From positions 2,743,001 through 2,807,000 of the forward strand of contig NZ_CP025113.1 in assembly GCF_002831585.1 (NCBI RefSeq): DNA of 64,000 bases, read 5' to 3'. The translations under genes were made by a program, and so were the position numbers. The stretch comes from Bradyrhizobium sp. SK17 (GTDB lineage Bacteria; Pseudomonadota; Alphaproteobacteria; Rhizobiales; Xanthobacteraceae). This document shows positions 7,748 to 17,130 of the stretch, piece after piece (within the stretch, counting starts at the first letter, position 1; the number at the start of each line of letters is the position of its first letter). The notes under the pieces were generated by a model. The model was not told the origin of the DNA. It searched no databases and saw only the letters and a list, made by a program, of their open reading frames with translations.

Positions 7748-8464
7748 TCAGTTGGTGACCTTGGTGCTGCTCACCAGCGTCGGCTTCTCGATGTAATTCT
7801 CCGCGAAGATCTTCTTCAGGTTCTCGACCTTCGGGATGTCGTTATACGCGATATAGGGCTGGTTCGGGTGCAGCGTCAGATAATCCTGGTGGTAGCCCTC
7901 GGCCGGATAGAATGCCTCGAGCGCGCCGACCTTGGTCACGATCGGCCTCTTGTAGACCTTGGCGGCGTTGAGCTGGGCGATATAGGCATCCGCCACCTTC
8001 TTCTGCTCGTCGCTGGTGGTGAAGATCGCCGAGCGATATTGCGTGCCGGAGTCGGGGCCCTGGCGGTTCAACTGGGTCGGGTCATGCACGACGGAGAAGA
8101 AGATCTGTAGGATCTTGCCGTAGGATATCTTCTGCGGGTCGTATTTGATCTCGACCGATTCCGCATGGCCGGTGGAGCCGGTCGACACCTTCTCATAGTC
8201 GGCATTCGCCTTGCTGCCGCCGGAGTAGCCGGACACCGCGCTGACGACACCGGCGGTGTGCTGGAACACGCCCTGCACGCCCCAGAAGCAGCCACCGGCC
8301 AACACCGCGGTCTTGATGCCAGTCTCCGGCGCGCTTGCGGCCGGCGGCGGGATGATCACGGCGTCCTCGGCGGCAAGCGAGGGCGCGACTGCAAAAGCGG
8401 CGACGGCCAGCGCGCCAATCGCGGCAGCGCAAAGCGAGAGGCGGCTGAGGGAGCTCTTGGGCAT
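7748..8464 (-). CDS. msrA: Peptide-methionine (S)-S-oxide reductase MsrA, exported form
   Basis: Reduces the S epimer of methionine sulfoxide (EC 1.8.4.11). The active-site motif GCFWG is at residues about 58-62, and the family blocks VVSAVSGYSGG, VEIKYDP, VHDPTQLNRQGPDSGTQYRS and YHQDYL are all present. Unlike cytoplasmic MsrA, it has an N-terminal signal peptide of about 31 residues (SLCAAAIGALAVAAFAV then SLAA) and should act in the periplasm. Length 238 fits the family plus the leader. It is the first gene of an operon with msrB, which lacks a leader, so the two enzymes appear to serve different compartments. Confidence 0.94.
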   Translation of the reverse strand: MPKSSLSRLSLCAAAIGALAVAAFAVAPSLAAEDAVIIPPPAASAPETGIKTAVLAGGCFWGVQGVFQHTAGVVSAVSGYSGGSKANADYEKVSTGSTGHAESVEIKYDPQKISYGKILQIFFSVVHDPTQLNRQGPDSGTQYRSAIFTTSDEQKKVADAYIAQLNAAKVYKRPIVTKVGALEAFYPAEGYHQDYLTLHPNQPYIAYNDIPKVENLKKIFAENYIEKPTLVSSTKVTN

Positions 8465-8660
8465 GGGTTCCTCGTGGGATCGGGGGCCAGTTTAGAGCGG
8501 GCGCCGGCATTGGCAAATCGGACCGGGCTGCTCCGACGCTTCAAAATACGGGCGAGGGGCCGTTTTGTTACGGCGCGGGCCACACGGTTTCGTGAGGGAA
8601 ATCAGCGAAGTTCAGGGATGACGGTGATGGATTTTTGTCCGCTGCCCCTCCACGCATGTC

Positions 8661-8683
8661 GTCCTGGCTTTCGCCAGGGCGAC
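8661..8683 (+). repeat. Short dispersed palindrome (gtcctggc-tttcgccagg type)
   Basis: The hairpin cctggctttcgccagg is embedded in a gtc...gac frame in the 277-base gap between msrA and the helicase gene. A sister element (cccggccttcgccggg followed by acgac) is at 24511-24531. The rest of this gap holds nothing else I can identify. Confidence 0.45.
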
Positions 8684-8741
8684 GCCGAATGTTGGTGTCA
8701 CAGACTCACCTGTCAGGATGACGTCGGCGCCTGCGGGACCG

Positions 8742-9851
8742 TCACACCACCACGCTCAGCCGCTTCGCCGCCCGCGTGATGCCCGTGTAGAGCCACCTCG
8801 CGCGCGAGTCCTGGAACGCAAAGCTCTCGTCGAACAGCACGACGTCGTCCCATTGCGAACCCTGCGATTTGTGCACGGTCAGCACATAGCCGAAGTCGAA
8901 CTCGTCATAGGGCTTGCGCTGTTCCCATGGCACGCCCTCGACGCCGCCGTCGAAGCATTCGCCGCGCACCGAGACCTTGGTGACCTTGTAGCCGAAATCC
9001 TCGTCCGGCATCACGCGCATGGTGATGATCTTGGATTTCGACTGCGCGCGTGCCTTGACCCGCCACAGCCCGCCATTGAACAGGCCCTTCTTGCGGTTGT
9101 TGCGCAGGCAGACCAGCTTGTCGCCGGCGACCGGCAGCGGATCCTCGATGTTCAGCCGCTGCCGCACCCGCATGTTGTAGGCGCGGCGGGTGTTGTTGCG
9201 GCCGACCAGCACCTGGTCGGCGCTCATCACGCGGTCTGGATCGAGCTCCTTGCGCGACACCACCTCGCTCTCGCCGTGGCGGCCGATCTCGAGCTCGCGG
9301 CCCTCGCGGATATCCATCGACATCCGCACGATCGGATCGTCCTGCGCCTGGCGATGCACCTCGGTCAGCATCGCGTCCGGCTCGGCGTCGGTGAAGAAAC
9401 CGCCGCCCTGGATCGGCGGCAATTGCGCGGGGTCGCCGAGCACCAGCAGCGGGCAATCGAACGACATCAGATCGCGGCCAAGCTCGGCATCGACCATCGA
9501 GCATTCGTCGATCACGATCAGCTTGGCCTTGGATGCGGGGGCGTCGTCCCAGAGCTCGAAGCTCGGCTGCTCGACGCCGGACTCGCGGGCGCGGTAGATC
9601 AGTGAGTGGATCGTGGACGCGCTGTCGCAACCCTTGTTGCGCATGACAAGCGCCGCCTTGCCGGTGAAGGCGGCAAATTTCACCTCGCCGTCGACGCCCT
9701 CGGCGATATGCTGGGCGAGCGTGGTCTTGCCGGTTCCGGCATAGCCGAACAGTCGGAACACCGGCGGTGTCCCGTTCTGGCCTGGCTTGGCTTTCAACCA
9801 GTCGGCGACGGCTTTCAGCGCAGAATCCTGATGCGGCGTAAAGGTGGTCAT
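8742..9851 (-). CDS. RecD-like AAA ATPase / DNA helicase
   Basis: A 369-residue superfamily 1B helicase-like ATPase. Walker A is FGYAGTGKTTLA (residues about 36-47), Walker B LIVIDECSMVDA, and the C-terminal UvrD-like motif is VLTVHKSQGSQWDDVVLFDE followed by RWLYTGITRAAKRLSVV. It lacks the long N-terminal region of RecD2 and resembles compact Dda/RecD-like enzymes. Probably a cytoplasmic DNA repair or replication helicase. The ATG at 9851 is preferred over a TTG at 9881. It stands alone: plus-strand genes follow on the right and a gap lies to the left. Confidence 0.85.
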   Translation of the reverse strand: MTTFTPHQDSALKAVADWLKAKPGQNGTPPVFRLFGYAGTGKTTLAQHIAEGVDGEVKFAAFTGKAALVMRNKGCDSASTIHSLIYRARESGVEQPSFELWDDAPASKAKLIVIDECSMVDAELGRDLMSFDCPLLVLGDPAQLPPIQGGGFFTDAEPDAMLTEVHRQAQDDPIVRMSMDIREGRELEIGRHGESEVVSRKELDPDRVMSADQVLVGRNNTRRAYNMRVRQRLNIEDPLPVAGDKLVCLRNNRKKGLFNGGLWRVKARAQSKSKIITMRVMPDEDFGYKVTKVSVRGECFDGGVEGVPWEQRKPYDEFDFGYVLTVHKSQGSQWDDVVLFDESFAFQDSRARWLYTGITRAAKRLSVVV

Positions 9852-10063
9852 GAGCTTTCGGAAGGGTGAGCGCGCGATCAATAACGCCGCGACTCAGCTT
9901 GTTACAAGCTAACCATTCGTGCGTTCCGATCAAGCCGGCTTCCGCTACGCGGAATTGGCGTTTCGCCCCTGAGGCTGGACTTGGTTCGAGCCAGCACTAG
10001 ACTGCCTGAAAACAACAAGTGGCCGGGCCACCCTAGGTGGGACCCGACCTTGGGAGTGACGCC

Positions 10064-11269
10064 ATGAAATTCGGCATCTTTTACGAGCTGCAACTGCCGC
10101 GCCCCTGGAACGACGGCGACGAGCTCCGCCTCTACCAGAATGCGCTGACCCAATTGGAGACCGCCGACCGACTCAACTACGACTATGCCTGGGTCGTCGA
10201 GCATCACTTCCTCGAGGAATATTCGCACTCGCCGGCGCCGGAATCCTTCCTCGCTGCCGCAAGCCAGCGCACCAGGAAGATCCGGCTCGGCCACGGCATC
10301 TTCCAGCTCACCACCAATCATCCGGCGCGCGTCGCCGAGCGGATCGCGGTGCTCGATCTCCTGAGCAACGGCCGCTGCGAATTCGGCATGGGCGAGAGCG
10401 CCTCGATCACCGAGCTGACGCCGTTCGGGCGCGACATGGAGACCAAGCGCGAGGTGTTCGAGGAAGCAGTCGAGGCGATCTTCCCGATGTTCACCAAGGT
10501 CGGCACCGAGCACCACGGCAAATATTTCGACATCCCGTTGCGCAACGTCGTGCCGAAGCCGGTGCAGAAGCCGCATCCGCCGCTCTGGATGGCCTGCTCG
10601 CAACTGCCGACCATCGAACGCGCCGGACAGAACGGCTTCGGCGCGCTCGGCTTCCAGTTCGTCAGCGCCGAGGCGGCGCATGCCTGGGTGCACGCCTATT
10701 ACAACGCGATCACCAAGCGGCTGAAGAAGCTCGCCGACTACGAGATCAATCCCAACATGGCGCTGGTTTCGTTCTTCATGTGCGCGGAGACGGACGAGGA
10801 GGCGCGCAAGCGCGCCGACGGCGCGACCTTCTTCCAGTTCGCGCTGCGCTATTACGGCCAGGCGCAGAACCGGCAGCGGCCGGCGCCCGGCACCGTCAAC
10901 ATGTGGGACGAGTACAACAAGTGGAAGCGCGAGAATCCGGAGGCGCAGGAGGCCGCGTTGCGCGGCGGCCTGATCGGCTCGCCGGAGACGATCCGCAGGA
11001 AGCTGCGGCGCTTCCGCGCCTCGCATATCGATCAGGTGATCCTGCTCAATCAAGCCGGCAAGAACACGCATGAGCATATCTGCGAGTCGCTCGAATTGTT
11101 CGGGAAGGAAGTGATGCCGGAGTTCCAGCACGATCCCGAGCACGATGCCTGGAAGAAGGGCGTGCTCGACGGCTCGATCCAGCTCGAGGAGATCGACACC
11201 CAGGCGTTCTCGGACCGCTACGGCAAACTCGCGGTCAACGTCGGGTCGAAAGCCGCTGCCGCGGGTTGA
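10064..11269 (+). CDS. LLM class flavin-dependent oxidoreductase (bacterial luciferase-like)
   Basis: A 401-residue member of the luciferase-like TIM-barrel monooxygenases that use reduced flavin supplied by a partner reductase. Typical landmarks are KFGIFYELQLPRPW at the start, YAWVVEHHFLEEY (strand 2 His pair), IRLGHGIFQLTTNHPARVAE and LSNGRCEFGMG. The substrate cannot be read from the sequence; the subgroup is often annotated as alkane or sulfonate monooxygenase-like. ATG 10064 has GGGAG nine bases upstream. It stands before a sulfonate operon but is separated from it by a strong terminator. Confidence 0.88.
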   Translation: MKFGIFYELQLPRPWNDGDELRLYQNALTQLETADRLNYDYAWVVEHHFLEEYSHSPAPESFLAAASQRTRKIRLGHGIFQLTTNHPARVAERIAVLDLLSNGRCEFGMGESASITELTPFGRDMETKREVFEEAVEAIFPMFTKVGTEHHGKYFDIPLRNVVPKPVQKPHPPLWMACSQLPTIERAGQNGFGALGFQFVSAEAAHAWVHAYYNAITKRLKKLADYEINPNMALVSFFMCAETDEEARKRADGATFFQFALRYYGQAQNRQRPAPGTVNMWDEYNKWKRENPEAQEAALRGGLIGSPETIRRKLRRFRASHIDQVILLNQAGKNTHEHICESLELFGKEVMPEFQHDPEHDAWKKGVLDGSIQLEEIDTQAFSDRYGKLAVNVGSKAAAAG

Positions 11270-11352
11270 TCAATCGATGTGCAGCGACCTCGCGTTTCCG
11301 TGAGGAAAATAATTCGCTACGCCCTGTCGGCGCTTTAAAAGAAACGGCACGC

Positions 11353-11388
11353 GCGATGCCTGCACCGAAGTGCAGGCATCGCTATTTT
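11353..11388 (+). terminator. Strong rho-independent terminator
   Basis: A perfect 13-bp stem (gcgatgcctgcac / gtgcaggcatcgc) with a cgaa tetraloop, then tattttt. It lies 83 bases after the LLM oxidoreductase stop and about 100 bases before ssuA. It probably ends the former transcript; an attenuator role for the sulfonate operon cannot be excluded. Confidence 0.85.
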
Positions 11389-11485
11389 TGGGCGGTGCTC
11401 GACAGCTTCATTCGCGCGCCCCATCATCCTGACATCGCATGATCGCGCGCCCGCTAGCGCGCTTGGTCGTCAGGAGATTTTTGGA

Positions 11486-12436
11486 ATGAAGCGTCGTGAG
11501 TTCCTCCAGCTGTCGCTCGCCACAGCCGCATCGGTCGCGCTGTTGCCGGGCGCGCAGGCGCAGGCGGACACGAAGGAAATTCGTATCGGCTACCAGAAGA
11601 ACGGCGTGCTGGTCATCGCGCGGCAGCGCGAAGCCTTGGAAAATCATTTCAAGCCGCAGGGCATCAGCGTGAAATGGGTCGAGTTCTCCTCGGGCCCGCC
11701 GATGATGGAGGCGATGAATGTCGGCAGTGTCGATTACGGCGCGGTCGGCGATTCCCCGCCGATCTTCGCGCAGGCCGCAGGGGCGGCCATCGTCTATGCC
11801 GCGGCCCAGCCCATCATCAATGGCTCGGGCATCCTGGTGCCGCAGAATTCGGCGATCAGGACCATTGCCGACCTCAAGGGCAAACGTGTCGGCTTCACCA
11901 AGGGATCCAGCGCGCATAACGTCGTGATCCAGACCCTGGAGAAGGCCGGGCTGACCTATGACGACATCACGCCGGTCTATCTGACGCCGCCGGATGCTGG
12001 CCCGGCCTTCGCCAATGGCGGCATCGATGCATGGGCGATCTGGGATCCGTATTTCGCGATCGCCGAAACCAAGCAGAATGGCCGCATTCTGATCAACACC
12101 AGCGAGGTTACCAAGACCAACGCGTTCTACATCGCGAACCGCGACTTTGCGACCAAGCGTGGCGCTCTCCTGCAGCAGGTCGTCGATGTCACGACGTCAA
12201 CGGCGGCGTGGGCGCAGGCGCACCCGGACGAGGTCGCGAAATCGCTGGCCGCCGTTACAGGCGTGCCGCTCGATATCCAGACCATCGCGGCGCGGCGCGC
12301 CGGCTTCTCGGTGGGCCCCGTGACCGACGACGTCATCGCGACCCAGCAAGGCGTCGCCGACCGCTTCTTCAAGCTCGGCTTGATCCCGAAGCAGATCGCG
12401 ATCCGCGACATCGTCTGGCGCAACACCCAGACCTGA
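11486..12436 (+). CDS. ssuA: Sulfonate ABC transporter substrate-binding protein (SsuA-like), first copy
   Basis: A periplasmic binding protein for aliphatic sulfonates feeding the SsuBC transporter. The leader contains a twin-arginine-like motif (MKRREFLQLSLATAA) and a cleavage site after GAQA, so export may use Tat. The mature part starts IRIGYQKNGVLVIARQR and carries the SsuA/NMT1 fold blocks VKWVEFSSGPPMMEAMNVG and DAWAIWDPYFAIAE. Length 316 is normal. An AGGAG site precedes the ATG. A second, clearly related binding protein follows 40 bases later; this one opens the operon. Confidence 0.9.
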   Translation: MKRREFLQLSLATAASVALLPGAQAQADTKEIRIGYQKNGVLVIARQREALENHFKPQGISVKWVEFSSGPPMMEAMNVGSVDYGAVGDSPPIFAQAAGAAIVYAAAQPIINGSGILVPQNSAIRTIADLKGKRVGFTKGSSAHNVVIQTLEKAGLTYDDITPVYLTPPDAGPAFANGGIDAWAIWDPYFAIAETKQNGRILINTSEVTKTNAFYIANRDFATKRGALLQQVVDVTTSTAAWAQAHPDEVAKSLAAVTGVPLDIQTIAARRAGFSVGPVTDDVIATQQGVADRFFKLGLIPKQIAIRDIVWRNTQT

Positions 12437-12476
12437 TCGGCGCGCATTTGGTCATTTCAATGCAGAAGGATTTCTC

Positions 12477-13430
12477 ATGACGGGTTTGTTCCGGCGCTGG
12501 GTCGCCCGCGCAGTGCTGTCGGTCAGCATCGTTGCCGCCACCGTCAGCGCGTCCTACGGCGAAGAGAAGGTGGTCCGCATCGGCTACCAGAAATACGGCA
12601 AGCTGGTGCTGCTGAAGAGCAAGGGTTCGCTCGAGGAGAAGTTGAAGGCGGTCGGCACCAAGGTGGTGTGGACCGAGTTTCCGTCCGGGCCACCGCTGCT
12701 CGAAGCACTCAACGTCGGCGCGATCGATTTCGGCAACACCGGCGAGGCGCCGCCGATCTTCGCGCAGGCCGCCGGCGCGCCGATCCAGTATGTCGCCTAT
12801 GAGCCGCCGGCGCCGAAGGGCGAGGCGATCCTGGTGCCGAAGGACAGCCCGATCAAATCGGTCGCCGACCTCAAGGGCAAGAAGGTCGCGCTCAACAAGG
12901 GCTCCAACGTCCACTATCTCCTGGTGAAGGCGCTGGAGAAAGCCGGCGTCAAATATTCCGAGATCGAGCCGGTATTCCTGGCGCCGGCCGACGCGCGCGC
13001 GGCGTTCGAGCGCGGTTCGGTCGATGCCTGGGTGATTTGGGATCCGTTCCAGGCTGCGACCGAGGCCGCGACCGGCGCGCGCACTGTCGCCGACGGCACC
13101 GGCATCGTCGCCAACTACCAGTTCTACTTCGCCTCGAAGAGATTCCTACAAGCCGATCCGAAGATCGTCCAGCTCGTGCTGGCGCAGCTCAGCGAGGTCG
13201 ATGACTGGGCCAAGAACGATATCCACGCCGTCGCCGAACAGCTGGCGCCGAGCATTGGCCTGTCGGTGCCGGTGGTCGAGGTCGCGCTGAAGCGGCAGGC
13301 CTACGGCATCAAGCCGGTCACCGATGCCGTCATCGCCGATCAGCAACAGGTCGCCGACACGTTCTTCGCGCTCGGCCTGATCCCCAAACAAATCAAGATT
13401 TCCGACGTCGCATGGAGGCCAGGCACGTGA
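12477..13430 (+). CDS. ssuA: Sulfonate ABC transporter substrate-binding protein (SsuA-like), second copy
   Basis: A second 317-residue periplasmic sulfonate-binding protein, paralogous to its upstream neighbour over the full length ([68 protein letters not shown]). Its leader is an ordinary Sec signal ([18 protein letters not shown]) without the twin-arginine pattern of the first copy. This copy is directly coupled to ssuD, whose GTG overlaps its stop codon, so it is probably the canonical SsuA of the operon and the first copy an added specificity. Confidence 0.9.
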   Translation: MTGLFRRWVARAVLSVSIVAATVSASYGEEKVVRIGYQKYGKLVLLKSKGSLEEKLKAVGTKVVWTEFPSGPPLLEALNVGAIDFGNTGEAPPIFAQAAGAPIQYVAYEPPAPKGEAILVPKDSPIKSVADLKGKKVALNKGSNVHYLLVKALEKAGVKYSEIEPVFLAPADARAAFERGSVDAWVIWDPFQAATEAATGARTVADGTGIVANYQFYFASKRFLQADPKIVQLVLAQLSEVDDWAKNDIHAVAEQLAPSIGLSVPVVEVALKRQAYGIKPVTDAVIADQQQVADTFFALGLIPKQIKISDVAWRPGT

Positions 13431-14593
13431 GCACCCCAACCAACGCCAACATCCTCTGGTTCCTGCCAACCCATGGCGACAGCCGTTATCTCGGCACGTC
13501 GATCGGCGGCCGCGAGGTGAATTTCAACTATTTGCGTCAGATCGCGCAGGCCGCCGACCAACTCGGCTATTACGGCGTGCTGCTGCCGACCGGGCGGAGC
13601 TGCGAAGACTCCTGGGTCGTGGCGTCGGCCGTCGCGCCCTGGACCGAGCGGCTGCGCTATCTCGTGGCGGTCAGGCCCGGCCTGCAATCGCCGAGCGTCG
13701 CTGCGCGCATGACCGCGACCCTGGACCGGCTGTCGAACGGCCGCCTCCTGATCAACGTCGTCACCGGCGGCGATCCGATCGAGAACAAGGGCGACGGCAT
13801 CTTCCTAAATCATGACGAGCGCTACGCGGTGACCCGCGAGTTCCTCAACGTCTACAGCGATCTGCTCGCGGGCAAGACGGTCAATGTCGATGGCCAGCAC
13901 ATCCGGATCGAGGACGGCCGCTTGCTGTTCAATCCGGTGCAGTCGCCGCGGCCGCCGCTGTATTTCGGCGGTTCGTCGGATGCCGGCATCGACGTCGCGG
14001 TCGATACCGTCGACAAATACCTGACCTGGGGCGAGCCGCCGGCGCAAGTCGCCGACAAGGTCGCGCGGGTGAAAGCGGTCGCAGAGAGGCGGGGCCGTAA
14101 GCTGTCGTTCGGCATCCGCCTGCATGTGATCGTGCGCGAGACCAATGCCGAGGCGTGGCGCGCCGCCGACGAACTGATCCAGCACCTCACCGACGACACC
14201 ATCGCCACCGCGCAGAAGATCTTCTCCCGGATGGATTCGGTCGGTCAGCAGCGCATGGCGCAGCTGCATGGCGGCCGGCGCGACAAGCTCGAGATCAGCC
14301 CGAACCTGTGGGCCGGCGTCGGCTTGGTGCGCGGCGGGGCCGGCACCGCGCTGGTCGGCGATCCCGAGACGGTCGCTGCGCGGATCAAGGAGTATCAGGA
14401 CATCGGCGTCGATACCTTCATCATGTCGGGGTACCCGCATCTCGAGGAAGCCTATCGTTTCGCCGAGCTGGTATTCCCGCTGCTGTCGCTCGGACACGGT
14501 AACAACGTGACGCCGATCCGGGTCAACACCGGGCCGTTTGGCGAGACCATCGGCAATGAATATCGGCCGCAGAAACAGGCATCGCAATCATGA
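13427..14593 (+). CDS. ssuD: FMNH2-dependent alkanesulfonate monooxygenase SsuD
   Basis: Cleaves alkanesulfonates to aldehyde and sulfite using FMNH2 and oxygen (EC 1.14.14.5). The 388-residue luciferase-fold protein has the family blocks [58 protein letters not shown] and [11 protein letters not shown]. The GTG at 13427 is chosen because GGAGG sits eight bases upstream; it overlaps the ssuA stop (GTGA). An ATG at 13412 lacks a ribosome site. The next gene, ssuC, overlaps by ATGA, so translation is coupled through the operon. The flavin reductase at 16258 probably supplies the FMNH2. Confidence 0.94.
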   Translation: MSTPTNANILWFLPTHGDSRYLGTSIGGREVNFNYLRQIAQAADQLGYYGVLLPTGRSCEDSWVVASAVAPWTERLRYLVAVRPGLQSPSVAARMTATLDRLSNGRLLINVVTGGDPIENKGDGIFLNHDERYAVTREFLNVYSDLLAGKTVNVDGQHIRIEDGRLLFNPVQSPRPPLYFGGSSDAGIDVAVDTVDKYLTWGEPPAQVADKVARVKAVAERRGRKLSFGIRLHVIVRETNAEAWRAADELIQHLTDDTIATAQKIFSRMDSVGQQRMAQLHGGRRDKLEISPNLWAGVGLVRGGAGTALVGDPETVAARIKEYQDIGVDTFIMSGYPHLEEAYRFAELVFPLLSLGHGNNVTPIRVNTGPFGETIGNEYRPQKQASQS

Positions 14594-15396
14594 GCTTGAT
14601 CGATTCACGCCCGCGCGTCGGCGCGCCCAAATTGCCGAAGGTCGATGGACTGATCCCCTGGATCGTGCCGCTCGCGATCGTGCTGATCTGGCAGCTTGCC
14701 TGCGTCACCGGTTTTGTTCCCTCGCGCGTACTTCCGGCGCCGACTGACGTCGCGCTGGCGGGATGGAAACTTCTGCTGTCCGGTGAGCTGGTCCGCAACA
14801 TCTGGGTCAGCTTCTGGCGCGCCTCGATCGGCTTCCTGATCGGCGGCGGCATCGGCTTCGCCTTCGGTCTCGCCAACGGCCTGTCGCAGCTCTCGGCCAA
14901 GCTCACCGACACCACGTTGCAGATGGTGCGCAACATCCCGCATCTGGCGCTGATTCCGCTCGTCATCCTCTGGTTCGGCATCGACGAGTCGGCCAAGCTC
15001 TTTCTGGTGGCGCTGGGCGTGTTCTTCCCGATCTATCTCAACACGCTGCACGGCATCCGCACCGTCGATCCGCAACTGATCGAGATGGGCCGGATCTACG
15101 GCATGACCGATGGCGAGCTGTTCCGCCGGGTGATCTTCCCGGGCGCACTGCCTTCGATCTTCGTCGGCCTGCGCTTTGCGCTCGGCATCATGTGGCTGAC
15201 CCTGATCGTCGCCGAAACCATCGCGGCCTCGTCGGGCCTCGGCTACATGGCGATGCAGGCGCGCGAGTTCATGCTGATCGACGTCGTCGTGCTCTCGATC
15301 CTGATCTACGCCCTGCTCGGCAAGCTTGCCGACAGCGCCTCCCGGGCGCTGGAGCGGCTGACCCTGTCGTGGCACCCCGCCTTCCAGAACAAGTGA
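14590..15396 (+). CDS. ssuC: Sulfonate ABC transporter permease SsuC
   Basis: A 268-residue inner-membrane permease of the binding-protein-dependent transport family with about six membrane segments. The EAA-type loop that docks the ATPase is visible: [32 protein letters not shown]. It overlaps the ssuD stop by four bases (ATGA), and ssuB starts two bases after its stop. With the binding proteins upstream it imports alkanesulfonates. Confidence 0.94.
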   Translation: MSLIDSRPRVGAPKLPKVDGLIPWIVPLAIVLIWQLACVTGFVPSRVLPAPTDVALAGWKLLLSGELVRNIWVSFWRASIGFLIGGGIGFAFGLANGLSQLSAKLTDTTLQMVRNIPHLALIPLVILWFGIDESAKLFLVALGVFFPIYLNTLHGIRTVDPQLIEMGRIYGMTDGELFRRVIFPGALPSIFVGLRFALGIMWLTLIVAETIAASSGLGYMAMQAREFMLIDVVVLSILIYALLGKLADSASRALERLTLSWHPAFQNK

Positions 15397-15398
15397 GA

Positions 15399-16250
15399 AT
15401 GAGAATGCAAGAAGCGCTTCGTTTCCAGGCGGTGGACGCCGAGCCGGTCGATCGTGCCGACATCGTCGTGCAGGCGCGGCAGCTGCGCCGAGGACCGGAC
15501 GCCGCGACCCGTGGGTTATCGCTGACCATCCGCGGCCTGCGCAAGGCGTTCGGCGACAATGAGGTGTTGCGCGGCATCGACCTGCACATCCCGGCCGGCC
15601 AGTTCGTGGCGATCGTCGGCCGCAGCGGCTGCGGCAAGAGCACGCTGCTGCGCCTGGTCGCGGGCCTCGATGCGCCGACCGCGGGGACTATCGCTTTCGG
15701 CGAACAGCCGCGGGCGCAGGATGTCCGCGTCATGTTCCAGGAGCCGCGGCTGTTGCCCTGGGCGCGAGTGCTCTCCAATGTCGAGGTCGGTCTGGGACGC
15801 GAGCGTTCCTCGACGGATGCGCAGGCGCGCGCCGAACGGGCGCTGGTCGAGGTCGGCCTCGGCGACAAGCGCAGCCAGTGGCCGTCGGTGCTCTCGGGCG
15901 GCCAGAAGCAGCGCGTTGCGCTGGCGCGGGCGCTGGTCAGCCAGCCGCGCGTGCTGGCGTTCGACGAGCCGCTCGGCGCGCTCGATGCATTGACCCGGAT
16001 CTCGATGCAGCAATTGCTGGAGCGGGTCTGGCGCGACCAGGGCTTTACCGCGATCCTGGTGACGCACGACGTCGCCGAGGCCGTCGCGCTCGCCGACCGC
16101 GTGCTGGTCATCGAGGATGGCCGCATCGCGCAGGACGTCACGATCGACCTGCCGCGGCCGCGCCGGCGCGGGTCGGCCGAGCTCGCCGCGCTGGAAGGCG
16201 AGATCCTGAAGCATCTGCTGGAAGGCAGCGAAGACACATCCGATCTGTGA
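15399..16250 (+). CDS. ssuB: Sulfonate ABC transporter ATP-binding protein SsuB
   Basis: A 283-residue ABC ATPase: Walker [11 protein letters not shown]-loop FQEPRLLPW, signature [15 protein letters not shown], Walker [14 protein letters not shown], and the switch His in [12 protein letters not shown]. About 40 extra residues precede the ATPase core and about 20 follow it, a usual rhizobial SsuB layout. The open frame runs back into ssuC to 15192, but that part is a shadow. Start is ATG 15399 or 15405, just after the ssuC stop; both have weak ribosome sites. Confidence 0.93.
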   Translation: MRMQEALRFQAVDAEPVDRADIVVQARQLRRGPDAATRGLSLTIRGLRKAFGDNEVLRGIDLHIPAGQFVAIVGRSGCGKSTLLRLVAGLDAPTAGTIAFGEQPRAQDVRVMFQEPRLLPWARVLSNVEVGLGRERSSTDAQARAERALVEVGLGDKRSQWPSVLSGGQKQRVALARALVSQPRVLAFDEPLGALDALTRISMQQLLERVWRDQGFTAILVTHDVAEAVALADRVLVIEDGRIAQDVTIDLPRPRRRGSAELAALEGEILKHLLEGSEDTSDL

Positions 16251-16257
16251 GGCCGTC

Positions 16258-16848
16258 ATGAACTCCGTCGTCCGCAACGTTTCGATCGCATCAGCGGTTA
16301 CGGCTGCCGATTTCCGCGGCGCGATGCGCCATCTCACCGGTGGTGTCAGCATCATCACGGCCGGCCGGGGCAAGGACATCTCGGGGATGACGGTGACCTC
16401 GGTGTCATCGCTGTCAGTCGAGCCGCCGTCGCTGATCGTCGGCATCAACCGCGCCGCCTCCTCATGGCCGCTGATCGCCCGCCATGGCGCGTTCGGCGTC
16501 AACATCCTGACCGCGGATCAGCTCGACATCGCCGAGCGATTCACCGGCAAGGGCGGGGTGAAGGGTGCCGACCGCTTCACCGGCGCCGAATGGACGACGC
16601 GCGCCACCGGTGTACCGCTGCTGGTCGGGGCGCTGGCCGCTGTCGACTGCGAGGTCGAGGAGGTCATCGAACGGCATTCGCATGCGATCGTCATCGGCCG
16701 CGTGCTCGACGTGATCGCCTCGGAGCGCACCGCCGCGCTGGCCTATTGGCACGGCGAATATGTCGCGATTGACCGCGAGGAGGATGCCGCGCGGCTCGCC
16801 GAGGTCAGCCTGCCGTCGCGTCACGTCCACGCAAGCGGCCCGCGCTAA
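16258..16848 (+). CDS. Flavin reductase family protein (SsuE/HpaC-like role)
   Basis: A 196-residue flavin reductase-like protein (FMN-binding split barrel): FRGAMRHLTGGVSIITAG, DISGMTVTSVSSLSVEPPSL, FGVNILTADQLDIAERF and HAIVIGRV are family blocks. It belongs to the HpaC/FRP type, not to the NADPH:FMN SsuE flavodoxin-like fold. Seven bases separate it from ssuB, so it is the last gene of the sulfonate operon and most likely makes the FMNH2 that SsuD consumes. A closely similar paralogue lies in the second sulfur cluster at 60013-60585. Confidence 0.9.
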   Translation: MNSVVRNVSIASAVTAADFRGAMRHLTGGVSIITAGRGKDISGMTVTSVSSLSVEPPSLIVGINRAASSWPLIARHGAFGVNILTADQLDIAERFTGKGGVKGADRFTGAEWTTRATGVPLLVGALAAVDCEVEEVIERHSHAIVIGRVLDVIASERTAALAYWHGEYVAIDREEDAARLAEVSLPSRHVHASGPR

Positions 16849-16931
16849 CTGACGGGCTTGGAGTCGTCGAGCTAGCGTTTTGCCGGGCTGCGGACTAAAA
16901 GCCGCCGGTGTCTGGGAGACGTGACGGTTCG

Positions 16932-17087
16932 ATGAAGCGCGTGGGGACCTGGCTGTTCTATCTCGTCGGCGCGATCGCGGTCGCGTATCTGGCGCTCTAT
17001 GCGTATGCGACGTTCAGCGGCCGCGACGTCACGCCGGGTGATCCGATCCGGATCTTCCGCAAGCCCGACGCGCCCAGCTATTCGTGA
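16932..17087 (+). CDS. 51-residue single-span membrane protein
   Basis: A short open frame reading MKRVGTWLFYLVGAIAVAYL, one hydrophobic helix, then a polar tail SGRDVTPGDPIRIFRKPDAP ending SYS. The codon choice matches the high-GC neighbours, and the organised helix plus hydrophilic tail favours a real protein. It lies between the sulfonate operon and the convergent flbD gene. The ribosome site is unclear (GGGAG about 14 bases upstream). Function unknown. Confidence 0.6.
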   Translation: MKRVGTWLFYLVGAIAVAYLALYAYATFSGRDVTPGDPIRIFRKPDAPSYS

Positions 17088-17130
17088 CGCGCGGCAAGCG
17101 GCGGGGCCAGTTCCTCCCGCCTCTCGTGGT

